64,000 nucleotides of DNA from Psychromonas ingrahamii 37 (GTDB lineage: Bacteria; Pseudomonadota; Gammaproteobacteria; Enterobacterales; Psychromonadaceae): contig NC_008709.1 of assembly GCF_000015285.1 (NCBI RefSeq), positions 62,001-126,000 of the forward strand, written 5' to 3'. This document shows positions 9,066 through 16,568 of this stretch, in pieces. The position numbers and the translations under genes were made by a program. Position 1 is the first letter of the stretch; each line of letters opens with the position of its first letter. The notes beneath the pieces were generated by a model that searched no databases, was not told the origin of the DNA, and saw only the letters and a program-made list of their open reading frames with translations.

Positions 9066-9123
9066 GTAGGGTGCATTCTATGCACCACAAGTAACGGTAA
9101 TAGGTCCGTGGAGCACACCCTAC
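9066..9123. repeat. BIME-like element, copy 1
   Basis: Two GTAG-headed hairpins face each other. The left reads GTAG then GGTGCAT-TCT-ATGCACC, a perfect 7-bp stem with a 3-nt loop. The right hairpin, on the other strand, has the same geometry with several mismatches. Flanking sequence up to about 9175 is shared with copy 3, so the duplicated block is larger than the palindrome. Confidence 0.7.
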
Positions 9124-9368
9124 GGACTATGCGATTATTATCATGGGCTGTGCTAGTTGGCACGCCAATAAGACCATCATTTTTATCTCTTAATCCCGCT
9201 GATATTTATCTGTGCTGACTTGATTCAACTAACAGCATCAGTATCCCAATGTTTTTTAGGGAGCGTGCGTGGAATATTTTTATCAGTGATCTAGAAAGTG
9301 TAAACACCCTGTTAAAGAGATTGAATCGACATGGGAAGTTAATTAATGGAATGGGTATTATGTTATCG

Positions 9369-9426
9369 GTAGGGTGCATTCTATACACCACAAGTAGCGG
9401 TAATCGGTGCGCGGAGCACACCCTAC
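9369..9426. repeat. BIME-like element, copy 2
   Basis: Same layout as the element at 9066, with one mismatch in the left stem. A direct repeat that begins GTTAATTAATGGAATGGGTA precedes both this copy and the next one at a 106-bp offset, so these two arose by tandem duplication. Confidence 0.7.
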
Positions 9427-9473
9427 GAACTTTGTTCAAGAGGTTAATTAATGGAATGGGTATTATGTTATCG

Positions 9474-9530
9474 GTAGGGTGCATTCTATGCACCATAAGT
9501 GCGGTAATCGGTGCGCGGAGCACACCCTGC
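9474..9530. repeat. BIME-like element, copy 3
   Basis: Left hairpin intact. The right head is changed from GTAG to GCAG. The downstream flank to about 9585 matches that of copy 1. The whole 8945-9682 spacer holds the tau terminator and these three copies; frames that run through them are made of repeat sequence and are not called as genes. Confidence 0.7.
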
Positions 9531-9682
9531 AGAGTATGCGATTATTATTATGGATCGTGCCAGTTACCACGCCAATAAGACCGCCATTAAATCTGATCAC
9601 TTGATTAAAGTAAAGCGCATTTAACGGTGCTTTAGTCTGTTTTTCAGGGCAGCTTTGTTATTAGAGCAACTAGGTGAAGGGC

Positions 9683-10420
9683 TTATCTCAGCAGAGTTAA
9701 AGTGGCATTGATGATACCAAACAATGCGACGGCTATCAGGACAGGTAAGGCAAAGCTTTTTAAAGATTGTGGTGGTTTGCGGTTAAATAAATATTGTCCA
9801 AAATGCACCGAAAAAAGCGTCGGGATAACAAGTATTAGCAGAGCGTTGGGTAGTGTACTGTCAACAACCCCTCCGGCAATAAGTGCAATGATGGTGAAGG
9901 CCTCACTGGCGATAAAAAACAAAATCATTGTCGCCCGCTGTGAGCTCGTGCTTAAGTTACTTGATAACATATAATATACAATCATAGGGCCACCAACCGA
10001 AGCACTTGCCGTTCCAGCACCAGAGGCCAGACCAAAACCGATTTTAGTGCCGGTTTTATCTGTATTAAAAGGTCTATACTCAGACAGTAAAAGCACACAG
10101 AAAAAAAGAATAGTAATACAAATTAGTATCTTAAGTATTTCTGTCGGCATTAACATTAACAAGGCGTAGCCTAGTGGAATACCTAATAATGATCCGCAAA
10201 CAAGTCTTTTCAGGGTGGTGAAATCGGCTTGTTTTAACGCTTGCCGCCATAGGTTCATACTGCAGATAAGATCTAAAGATAATACAATGGCGACACTCTG
10301 CTGGGGTGCTAAAAAGACATTGAATCCAACGACTGCAATCGCAGCAAAACCAAATCCGCTAAAGCCTCGTACCACTGCCGCAAAAATAACCACAGGAATG
10401 AGCAACCAAATTTGTTCCAC
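9683..10420 (-). CDS. TSUP-family permease (TauE/SafE-like sulfur-compound exporter)
   Basis: A 245-residue integral membrane protein with about eight hydrophobic segments. The duplicated family signature is visible as RGFSGFGFAAIAV (residues 19-31) and GLASGAGTASASVGGPMIVYY (about 128-148). TSUP proteins export sulfite, sulfoacetate or other small anions. Beside a taurine aminotransferase the likely cargo is a sulfur end product, as proposed for TauE, but orthology to TauE itself is not shown. It is divergent from tpa, so it could share the regulatory region between them. Confidence 0.82.
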   Translation of the reverse strand: MEQIWLLIPVVIFAAVVRGFSGFGFAAIAVVGFNVFLAPQQSVAIVLSLDLICSMNLWRQALKQADFTTLKRLVCGSLLGIPLGYALLMLMPTEILKILICITILFFCVLLLSEYRPFNTDKTGTKIGFGLASGAGTASASVGGPMIVYYMLSSNLSTSSQRATMILFFIASEAFTIIALIAGGVVDSTLPNALLILVIPTLFSVHFGQYLFNRKPPQSLKSFALPVLIAVALFGIINATLTLLR

Positions 10421-10503
10421 TTTTTATCCTTAACTGATTGTTGAATACAGCTGTCACTATTGCAATATTAGCTTACCGGCATAAGAGCCAATTAAAGGCA
10501 ATT

Positions 10504-10573
10504 GTGGTTCCAAAAACCCAAATCAGCAGACTGGTAAAACCGCTGGCTCCATCAATTAAAGGGGCTGGTTCTA
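10504..10573 (+). promoter_or_regulatory. Putative TauR operator upstream of tpa
   Basis: Half-sites GTGGTTCCA at 10504, CTGGCTCCA at 10543 and CTGGTTCTA at 10565 repeat the pattern seen before tauA: gaps of 39 and 22 here against 40 and 21 there, and 61 in total in both. CTGGTTCTA is identical at both promoters. A further CTGG lies at 10531. It sits between the divergent exporter and tpa genes. Confidence 0.5.
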
Positions 10574-10639
10574 GGGAGGTCGCCGATTATTACGTTAGTG
10601 TTATTACATAGTAATTGGCACTTATTGCAGGAGATAATT

Positions 10640-12052
10640 ATGGGTATCATGGCGTTACCAGCATCAGAGATAATAGAAAAAGACCGCAATCATGTATGGC
10701 ATCACTTAAGCCAGCATAGCGTGTTAAAACATCAAGACCCGCTAGTAATGGTGAAAGGGGTGGGATCACGCGTCTGGGATGCAAAGGGTAACAGTTATCT
10801 TGACGCATCTTCCGGTGGTGTTTGGTGTGTGAATGTGGGTTATGGCCGAACAGAAATAGCAGATGCGATCCGCGATCAAGTACTCAAATTAAATTTTTTT
10901 GCCAGCACCGCAGGTACCGCGCCAGCTGCTGAATTCGCTGAAAAATTATTAGAAAAAATGCCCGGAATGAGTCGTGTTTATTACGCCAGTTCAGGTTCGG
11001 AAGCAAATGAAAAAGCGTTTAAAATTGTGCGTCAAATTGCCCAGCAAAAGCATGGTGGTAAGAAACATAAAATATTGTATCGCGATCGGGATTATCACGG
11101 CACGACTATTGCGGCACTAAGTGCAACGGGCCAAGAAGAACGGCGTATGCATTATGGGCCATTTGTTCCAGGCTTTGTGGAGTTTCCTCATTGCTGCGAG
11201 TACAGAAGTCAGTTTGGTGATGTCAGCAACTATGGCGTTTTAGCCGCTAATGAGCTTGAAAAAGTTATTCTGCGTGAAGGACCGGACACGGTAGGTGCTG
11301 TTGTTTTTGAATCTATCACTGCTGGTGGAGGTGTGATTACTCCACCAGAAGGTTATTGGCCAGCTGTTATGGAAATTTGTAAAAAATACAATGTGCTTAT
11401 ACACATGGATGAAGTCGTTTGTGGAATGGGTCGAACGGGTAAATGGTTTGGTTATCAGCATTATGGCATTAAACCCGATATTGTAACCCTTGCTAAGGGG
11501 ATAGCATCAAGCTATGCACCCATATCCTGTGTGGTTACCACAGAAGCCTTATTTGATGAGTTTATTGCCGATAGTAGTGACCGCGCAGCCTATTTTAGAG
11601 ATGTCAGTACTTATGCAGGCTGTACAGCCGGACCCGCCGCTGCTTTAGCTAATTTGCAAATATTAGAACGAGAAAATCTTGTTAATAATAGTGCCCAAAT
11701 GGGTGATTACTTGCTAAAACAGCTGGTTACTCTTAAGGACAAGTACTCTGTTATTGGTGATGTGCGTGGTAAAGGGTTGCTGCTTGGTATTGAGCTGATT
11801 AGTGATAGCAAAACAAAAAAACCGGTAGCTGAAGAAGTGGCTATAAAAATTGCAGGTATGTGTATGAAAAAAGGACTGATTATAGGCCGCACTAACCGTT
11901 CCTTCACACATTTTAATAATACCTTATGTTTGTGTCCGGTATTAACGTTAACCCAAAAAGAAGCTGACTTTATTGTGGCCACGCTTGATGCTGTTTTTAG
12001 GGAATTACTCGAGTCTGTTGATCTTTTGAGTTCAACTTTGGTTGAATCTTAA
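10640..12052 (+). CDS. tpa: Taurine:pyruvate aminotransferase
   Basis: A 470-residue class III PLP aminotransferase. The catalytic lysine is Lys286 in TLAKGIAS and the PLP-binding aspartate is in HMDEVVCGMGRTG (near 255-267). Its product from taurine would be sulfoacetaldehyde, with alanine formed from pyruvate. Assignment to Tpa rather than another omega-aminotransferase rests on overall likeness (LDASSGGVWCVNVGYGR, FGYQHYGIKPDIVTLAK) and the tauABC neighbourhood. I chose the ATG at 10640 because CAGGAG lies 6 bases upstream; a GTG 42 bases earlier has no such site. No xsc gene follows, so the fate of sulfoacetaldehyde is not visible here. Confidence 0.82.
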   Translation: MGIMALPASEIIEKDRNHVWHHLSQHSVLKHQDPLVMVKGVGSRVWDAKGNSYLDASSGGVWCVNVGYGRTEIADAIRDQVLKLNFFASTAGTAPAAEFAEKLLEKMPGMSRVYYASSGSEANEKAFKIVRQIAQQKHGGKKHKILYRDRDYHGTTIAALSATGQEERRMHYGPFVPGFVEFPHCCEYRSQFGDVSNYGVLAANELEKVILREGPDTVGAVVFESITAGGGVITPPEGYWPAVMEICKKYNVLIHMDEVVCGMGRTGKWFGYQHYGIKPDIVTLAKGIASSYAPISCVVTTEALFDEFIADSSDRAAYFRDVSTYAGCTAGPAAALANLQILERENLVNNSAQMGDYLLKQLVTLKDKYSVIGDVRGKGLLLGIELISDSKTKKPVAEEVAIKIAGMCMKKGLIIGRTNRSFTHFNNTLCLCPVLTLTQKEADFIVATLDAVFRELLESVDLLSSTLVES

Positions 12053-12598
12053 GGTGTTTTGAGCAAAGTATGATAAGAAAAACCCGAGTTTTTTAAGTGA
12101 GCGATAAATCAGCTGGTTTTTGTTAATGCTAATCCGTTAAGCATTTAATGCGACTAGTTCTTCTGGTTCTATATAAAGGTTTCTGAATTCATTTAGGAGC
12201 CTTTTTTTCACAATTAATTCCTTCCCTTTCTTTAACAAAATCAATTGATTAACCTAATGCTCTGTTAGAGCAGAATAACTTCTTAACGCACCAGCTTGGA
12301 CTGTGCAGAGCCAAGTCTAGCAGAAAAAAAGTGCACGCAGAGCTTAGCCCGCTCATAAAACTAAACTGTCTTTCATAACATAATTATGCCACCCATTTTT
12401 CTAACCAATAGAATAGCTTCTTTCAATATTCATTGCGGTAGTCTTTGATGACGATTGATACACACCAATTGAACTTTTTTTTCAGTAAATGGGGTTGTAG
12501 ATTATGAAATATGAGGAATATGGCTGTTTTAAACCAACAGAAGAAGCTTGATTTTAATCAAACGAGGGATGACTGACAGGTAATTGAAAAATAAAGCT
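12053..12598. other. Spacer with dispersed repeat fragments
   Basis: No gene is seen. Fragments shared with other spacers are present: AATAACTTCTTAACGCACCAG-type sequence near 12271 (also at 784) and 12386-12410, identical to 2976-3000. No convincing terminator for tpa was found. Confidence 0.5.
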
Positions 12599-13579
12599 TT
12601 AACCACACAACCAGCGTTGGCAGTTTGCTGCGCCGTGGCGTCGCTTTCGGTCTAAATGTTCACAGTATTCAGTTAATGCCGGTAAGGCACCTACCGCCCC
12701 TTTAAATAAATGACCAAATTCGATGGTGATTTTAAGCCAGTTATCTGCAGGAATGTTAAGTCTATTGAGGATATCTTGACTGTTTGAACTAATGGCACCG
12801 CGCTTATCTTCTCGTATGATTCGACCGGTATCTTCAACAAGCGCAATGTAATCCTTCACACTGAACATCAGCCCGTCGGGCATATTAAGGCATTCATCAC
12901 CTACAAACGGCAGTAATTCTGCTGGTTGCTCACCTTTTATGGCGGAGTGAATTCGGCGTTGGATGCTGGTGTGATCTGAAGTTTCAGGTGTTGTCGCCAT
13001 TTTGGCGCGAATGGGGTTTAAATCAACATATGCCATACAAGCTAATACGGCTGTTTCATCAAGTAATGCCTGGGATTTAAAGCGTCCTTCCCAGAATCTG
13101 CCGGTACAGCTATCTTCTTTGTTGGCCTGTCTGGCAATCGGCTCACTGAGTGATCGCATAAACCAACTGATGTCGATTAAGCGATGACGATATTCGGTAA
13201 TGCACTCATTAACGGTTTTGAGCTCAAACGTACTAAGGTCTTCACCTTTAACAAACTTTTGCGTCAGTAACGTGCCCTTAAAGCCTTTATGCCACTGAAC
13301 AAGCACTGCTTTATCAGACCAGTTTACGGCTTTATCGGCATTCACCTTAAGGACAACATGCAGGTGATTACTCATGACGGCATAAGAACAGATATCAATC
13401 GCAAAGATAGTGGCAAGCTCAATAATGCGAGCGTCAACCCACACTCGACGATGTTCATAGTTTTCACCTGTCGTGCTATCAATGCCACATAAGAATGCTT
13501 TACGAACAACACGTGAGCAACAATGATAGTAAGGAGTGTCATCTAAGCTCACTATTGTTTTTCTTGGTTGGGCCATCAT
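12599..13579 (-). CDS. Y1/HUH transposase of REP-associated type
   Basis: A 326-residue protein of the Y1_Tnp (IS200-like) superfamily. The HUH metal motif is seen in VMSNHLHVVL (residues about 67-76), preceded by PYYHCCSRVVRKAFLCG. The GRFWEGRFKSQALLDE and AYVDLNPIRAKMA segments are typical of stand-alone chromosomal TnpA_REP/RAYT-like proteins. A nicking tyrosine is expected in the helix near GRFWEGRF or YVDLNP but I cannot assign it. No second IS gene or clear IS ends are seen. Such enzymes cut single-stranded DNA at REP hairpins. It is flanked by tandem and inverted repeats, and GTAG-headed palindromes lie 3 kb away. Confidence 0.82.
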   Translation of the reverse strand: MMAQPRKTIVSLDDTPYYHCCSRVVRKAFLCGIDSTTGENYEHRRVWVDARIIELATIFAIDICSYAVMSNHLHVVLKVNADKAVNWSDKAVLVQWHKGFKGTLLTQKFVKGEDLSTFELKTVNECITEYRHRLIDISWFMRSLSEPIARQANKEDSCTGRFWEGRFKSQALLDETAVLACMAYVDLNPIRAKMATTPETSDHTSIQRRIHSAIKGEQPAELLPFVGDECLNMPDGLMFSVKDYIALVEDTGRIIREDKRGAISSNSQDILNRLNIPADNWLKITIEFGHLFKGAVGALPALTEYCEHLDRKRRHGAANCQRWLCG

Positions 13580-13591
13580 TTATTACCTGCA

Positions 13592-13759
13592 GTAAATAAA
13601 GGTAACTAAAGATTAGACCAATGCGCAAATATTCGCCAATAATTATGGGTGGCTATGTTGTGGTTCCGTAAATAAAGGTAACTAAAGATTAGACCAATGC
13701 GCAAATATTCGCCAATAATTATGGGTGGCTATGTTGTGGTTTAGCTATGTTGTGGTTCC
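13592..13759. repeat. Tandem 76-bp repeat beside the Y1 transposase
   Basis: A 76-bp unit starting GTAAATAAAGGTAACTAAAG occurs at 13592-13667 and again at 13668-13743, nearly identical, followed by a partial third copy of its end (GCTATGTTGTGGTTCC). The array begins just upstream of the transposase start, so it may contain its promoter in duplicate. Confidence 0.88.
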
Positions 13760-13921
13760 CCAACAATAAAAGTTTAACCATTAGCTATCAAGCGAAAGTT
13801 TATTACAAACCAATGCGGCTAGATATTTTAAGTTCACAGTCTCTTGCTGTTAAGGGGAAATAATTCCCTCGAAGTGCGAAACTGCGTTTAGGTTTCTCAT
13901 CGTCTACACGCCGTCAGGGGC
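13754..13921 (+). repeat. Dispersed repeat, right copy
   Basis: Blocks 13754-13812 and 13867-13921 match the reverse complement of blocks at 429-484 and 597-652. A third, more diverged relative of the first block (AAGCGAAAGCTTACTGCAGG) lies around 13958-13990. No gene is seen between 13580 and 14030. Confidence 0.6.
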
Positions 13922-14030
13922 GAAATACTACTAATAAAAGTTAAGGTAAGCATCCGCAAGCGAAAGCTTACTGCAGGCCAATACGGCTCGTTTATGCTGG
14001 TATATTAGATGAAAACAATCAACAAGGAAG

Positions 14031-14843
14031 CTAGCTCTGGCATTCCGGACAATACACACTGGCTCTTGCGGCTAATTTAACAGCTTTTAAAGGGGTTTCG
14101 CAGCTAGGGCATTGCTGACCTGTTTTACCATAAACCTGTAGCGTCTGTTGAAAATAGCCAGGTTTACCATCACTACCGACAAAATCTTTCAGGGTGGTGC
14201 CGCCTTGTTTTATCGCTTGCTGTAAAATTTCTTTAATCTCAGTAACTAATATTTGATAGCGTTTTTCAGAGATATTGCCGGCCGCCCTTATTGGCGAGAT
14301 GCCACTATTAAATAAGGCTTCCGTCGCATAGATATTACCCACACCCGTTACGACTTTTTGATCCATAATAAATTGTTTTACCGGCAGTTTTCGTTTAGTC
14401 GCCTGCTGGTATAAATACTTCGCATTAAAATCATCATTGAGCGGCTCAGGACCGAGTTTATTTAATAGAGGCGAGTCTTCCGGCGTTAAACCCAACCATA
14501 AAATGGCCCCGAAACGGCGTGGATCGGTATAGCGTAATAAACAATCTGCGAAAATAAGATCGGCATGGTCATGTTTTTTTGGCGGGCTATTCAATGGGCA
14601 AATTCGTAAACTGCCCGACATGCCCAGGTGAATTAACAAGGTGCCACTGGTGAAGTTGAACAGCAGGTATTTAGCACGGCGATCGATTGAAAGTAATATT
14701 TTATCTTTAATGTCCGATAATAAATCCTGCGGTATTTTCCAGCGTAATTGAGTATGCCGCAGCACAACATTCTGGACCGATTTATTAATAAGATGCGGGC
14801 TGATCCCTTTTCTGCTGGTTTCTACTTCCGGTAATTCTGGCAT
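14031..14843 (-). CDS. mutM: Formamidopyrimidine-DNA glycosylase
   Basis: A 270-residue Fpg/MutM that excises 8-oxoguanine and formamidopyrimidines and cleaves the abasic site. The N-terminus PELPEVE provides the catalytic Pro1 and Glu2 after Met removal. The helix-two-turn-helix region reads GVGNIYATEALF (near 168-179) and the C-terminal zinc finger has CPSC and CPEC pairs. Length equals that of well-studied family members. It is followed by the repeat-rich spacer, and lies on the same strand as the ribosomal protein genes upstream. Confidence 0.96.
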   Translation of the reverse strand: MPELPEVETSRKGISPHLINKSVQNVVLRHTQLRWKIPQDLLSDIKDKILLSIDRRAKYLLFNFTSGTLLIHLGMSGSLRICPLNSPPKKHDHADLIFADCLLRYTDPRRFGAILWLGLTPEDSPLLNKLGPEPLNDDFNAKYLYQQATKRKLPVKQFIMDQKVVTGVGNIYATEALFNSGISPIRAAGNISEKRYQILVTEIKEILQQAIKQGGTTLKDFVGSDGKPGYFQQTLQVYGKTGQQCPSCETPLKAVKLAARASVYCPECQS

Positions 14844-15145
14844 AAAAATTCTCTCTTTGAACTGATATTATCAGTGTACTGATTCCTTGGCTAAAATCTA
14901 TGCTGTTTTATCTAGGTGGTCGGTCGTCTTAATTGCTTTGGTATTTAATCTGGATCAGGCAATCTCTATTTCCATGTCAGAAAACAGGAGTGAATGAGAT
15001 CTTAAAATTAATCATTATCAAGACTATTTATGGAAGAGGGGTATAGTTTACAGAAGGTCGATTTGTCGCTTATTCTTTGAGATTTGAGCTTTTTTAGGTA
15101 TAAAAAAACCCAGTATAAACTGGGTTTTTGCAGACTAAATCAAGA
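14844..15145. other. Spacer between mutM and rpmG
   Basis: Apart from the terminator at 15103-15129 nothing is recognised; the rest presumably holds the mutM promoter. Confidence 0.4.
15103..15129 (-). terminator. Terminator of rpmB-rpmG
   Basis: Read on the minus strand, AAAAACCCAG and its complement form a stem around a short loop, ending in a run of seven T. It lies 17 bases after rpmG. Confidence 0.85.
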
Positions 15146-15301
15146 TCACTTGATTTTGCCTTCTTTGTACATAACATGCTTACGTACAACAGGATCAAAC
15201 TTTTTGATCTCAAACTTTTCAGGCATAGTCTTTTTATTTTTATCAGTAGTATAAAAATGGCCAGTACCAGCACTTGAATTTAAACGAATTTTATCACGCA
15301 T
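15146..15301 (-). CDS. rpmG: 50S ribosomal protein L33
   Basis: A 51-residue ribosomal protein, translated as [20 protein letters not shown] and onward to KEGKIK. It is the gammaproteobacterial L33 form without the zinc-binding cysteines seen in other L33 variants. It follows rpmB by 11 bases with an AAGGAGCTTTAAA site before the ATG, giving the usual rpmB-rpmG pair. Confidence 0.96.
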   Translation of the reverse strand: MRDKIRLNSSAGTGHFYTTDKNKKTMPEKFEIKKFDPVVRKHVMYKEGKIK

Positions 15302-15312
15302 TTTAAAGCTCC

Positions 15313-15549
15313 TTAAACTTTTTCACCCTTGGCACGGATATCAGTTAATACTGAATCAATACCTTTTTTATCGATGATACGCATCCCTTTAGTAGTTAGG
15401 CGTAGTTTCACAAAACGGTTTTCACTTTCTACCCAGAAACGGTGTGTTTGCAGGTTAGGTAAAAAACGACGTCTTGTCCGGTTCTTTGCGTGTGATACAT
15501 TGTTACCAACAGCTGGACGCTTGCCTGTAACTTGACATACTCTAGACAT
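15313..15549 (-). CDS. rpmB: 50S ribosomal protein L28
   Basis: A 78-residue L28 starting [12 protein letters not shown]. The start chosen matches the family; an in-frame ATG 15 bases upstream would add MENHD, but GGAGAATCACGAC before the chosen ATG is the better ribosome-binding context. Key stretches are [16 protein letters not shown] and [14 protein letters not shown]. It is the first gene of the rpmB-rpmG operon. Confidence 0.95.
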
Positions 15550-15683
15550 GTCGTGATTCTCCAAATAATAGTTTTACTCGAGCAAAATAGTCGAACACCT
15601 TTTTTAGCCGTCGCCAAAGGCGTCGAGGGCGCATTTTATACATGATTGAGTATGAAAGATCAACAAAACTCTGAATTTATACC

Positions 15684-16361
15684 TTAAATCCATCCATTTT
15701 CTGCAAATGATGTACATTTTTTGTGCCCAACGACCAAATGATCTAAAACTCGGACGTCTATTAATTGCAGTGCAGAAACGATTTTTTGGGTGATCATTTT
15801 GTCCGCTTCGCTTGCTGACGGATCGCCGGAAGGATGATTATGGACCAGTATAATTGCCGCGGCATTTTCAGATAATACTTTTTGCGCAATGATTCGAGGG
15901 TGGACTGTTGCGCAGTCGATTGAACCAAAGAAAAACTCATGAAAGCGAATAATACGATGTTGTGTGTCTAATAATATGGCCGCAAATACCTCGTAGGGTA
16001 AATTGTGCATTTTAGCGATTAAGAAGGCTTTAGTTTGTGCGGCGCTGGTTAAGGCGTTACCTTTACTTAAGGGTTCTTGTAAATAGCGGCTGGACATTTC
16101 AAGGACGGCCTGTAATTGCACATATTTTGCCTGTCCTAGCCCTTTTTTTTCACAAAAATCTGATTCTGATGCAGCAAATAAAGCATGTAAGGAGCCGAAT
16201 TGACTTAGCAGTTGTTTGGAGAGTGTGACGACGTCGACACCACGGCAACCCGTACGTAAAAATATAGCAAGCAGTTCAGCATCAGAAAGGGCCGCTGTGC
16301 CTTTTTGCAGCAATTTTTCTCTCGGTCTTTCCTGATTGGGCCAGTCTTTTAATTTTGTCAT
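15684..16361 (-). CDS. radC: RadC family protein (JAMM domain)
   Basis: A 225-residue protein with an N-terminal helix-hairpin-helix part and a C-terminal JAB/MPN domain. The metal motif is HNHPSGDPSASEAD (residues about 173-186), with an upstream Glu in FHEFF. The historical link to DNA repair has been questioned, so molecular function is open. The neighbours rpmB-rpmG and coaBC-dut match the conserved gammaproteobacterial order. The gene is divergent from coaBC. Confidence 0.93.
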   Translation of the reverse strand: MTKLKDWPNQERPREKLLQKGTAALSDAELLAIFLRTGCRGVDVVTLSKQLLSQFGSLHALFAASESDFCEKKGLGQAKYVQLQAVLEMSSRYLQEPLSKGNALTSAAQTKAFLIAKMHNLPYEVFAAILLDTQHRIIRFHEFFFGSIDCATVHPRIIAQKVLSENAAAIILVHNHPSGDPSASEADKMITQKIVSALQLIDVRVLDHLVVGHKKCTSFAENGWI

Positions 16362-16568
16362 GATCTAATATTCCGATAATTAACTATTACGGCTATAGCT
16401 AAGTGGCAGTGAATACGGGAAAGGCAGTCAATAAATTGCTATTAAGCCAATTTTTGATAAGTATAGCGCAGCCATTAAATTGCGACTAAATCTCGTCGAT
16501 TTATTCACATTTTGCTTAATTACTTTGCTATTCTATGTTCTTCTTATTTGTTATATTGAGTCTCGTAA

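Noticed and set aside
9249-9578. A 109-codon frame running through the BIME copies
   Set aside because: Its sequence is the repeat translated twice (INGMGIMLSVGCIL appears two times); it reflects the duplication and has no family likeness.
10598-10639. GTG-started extension of tpa
   Set aside because: The ATG at 10640 has AGGAG at good spacing, and the extension approaches the operator-like sites.
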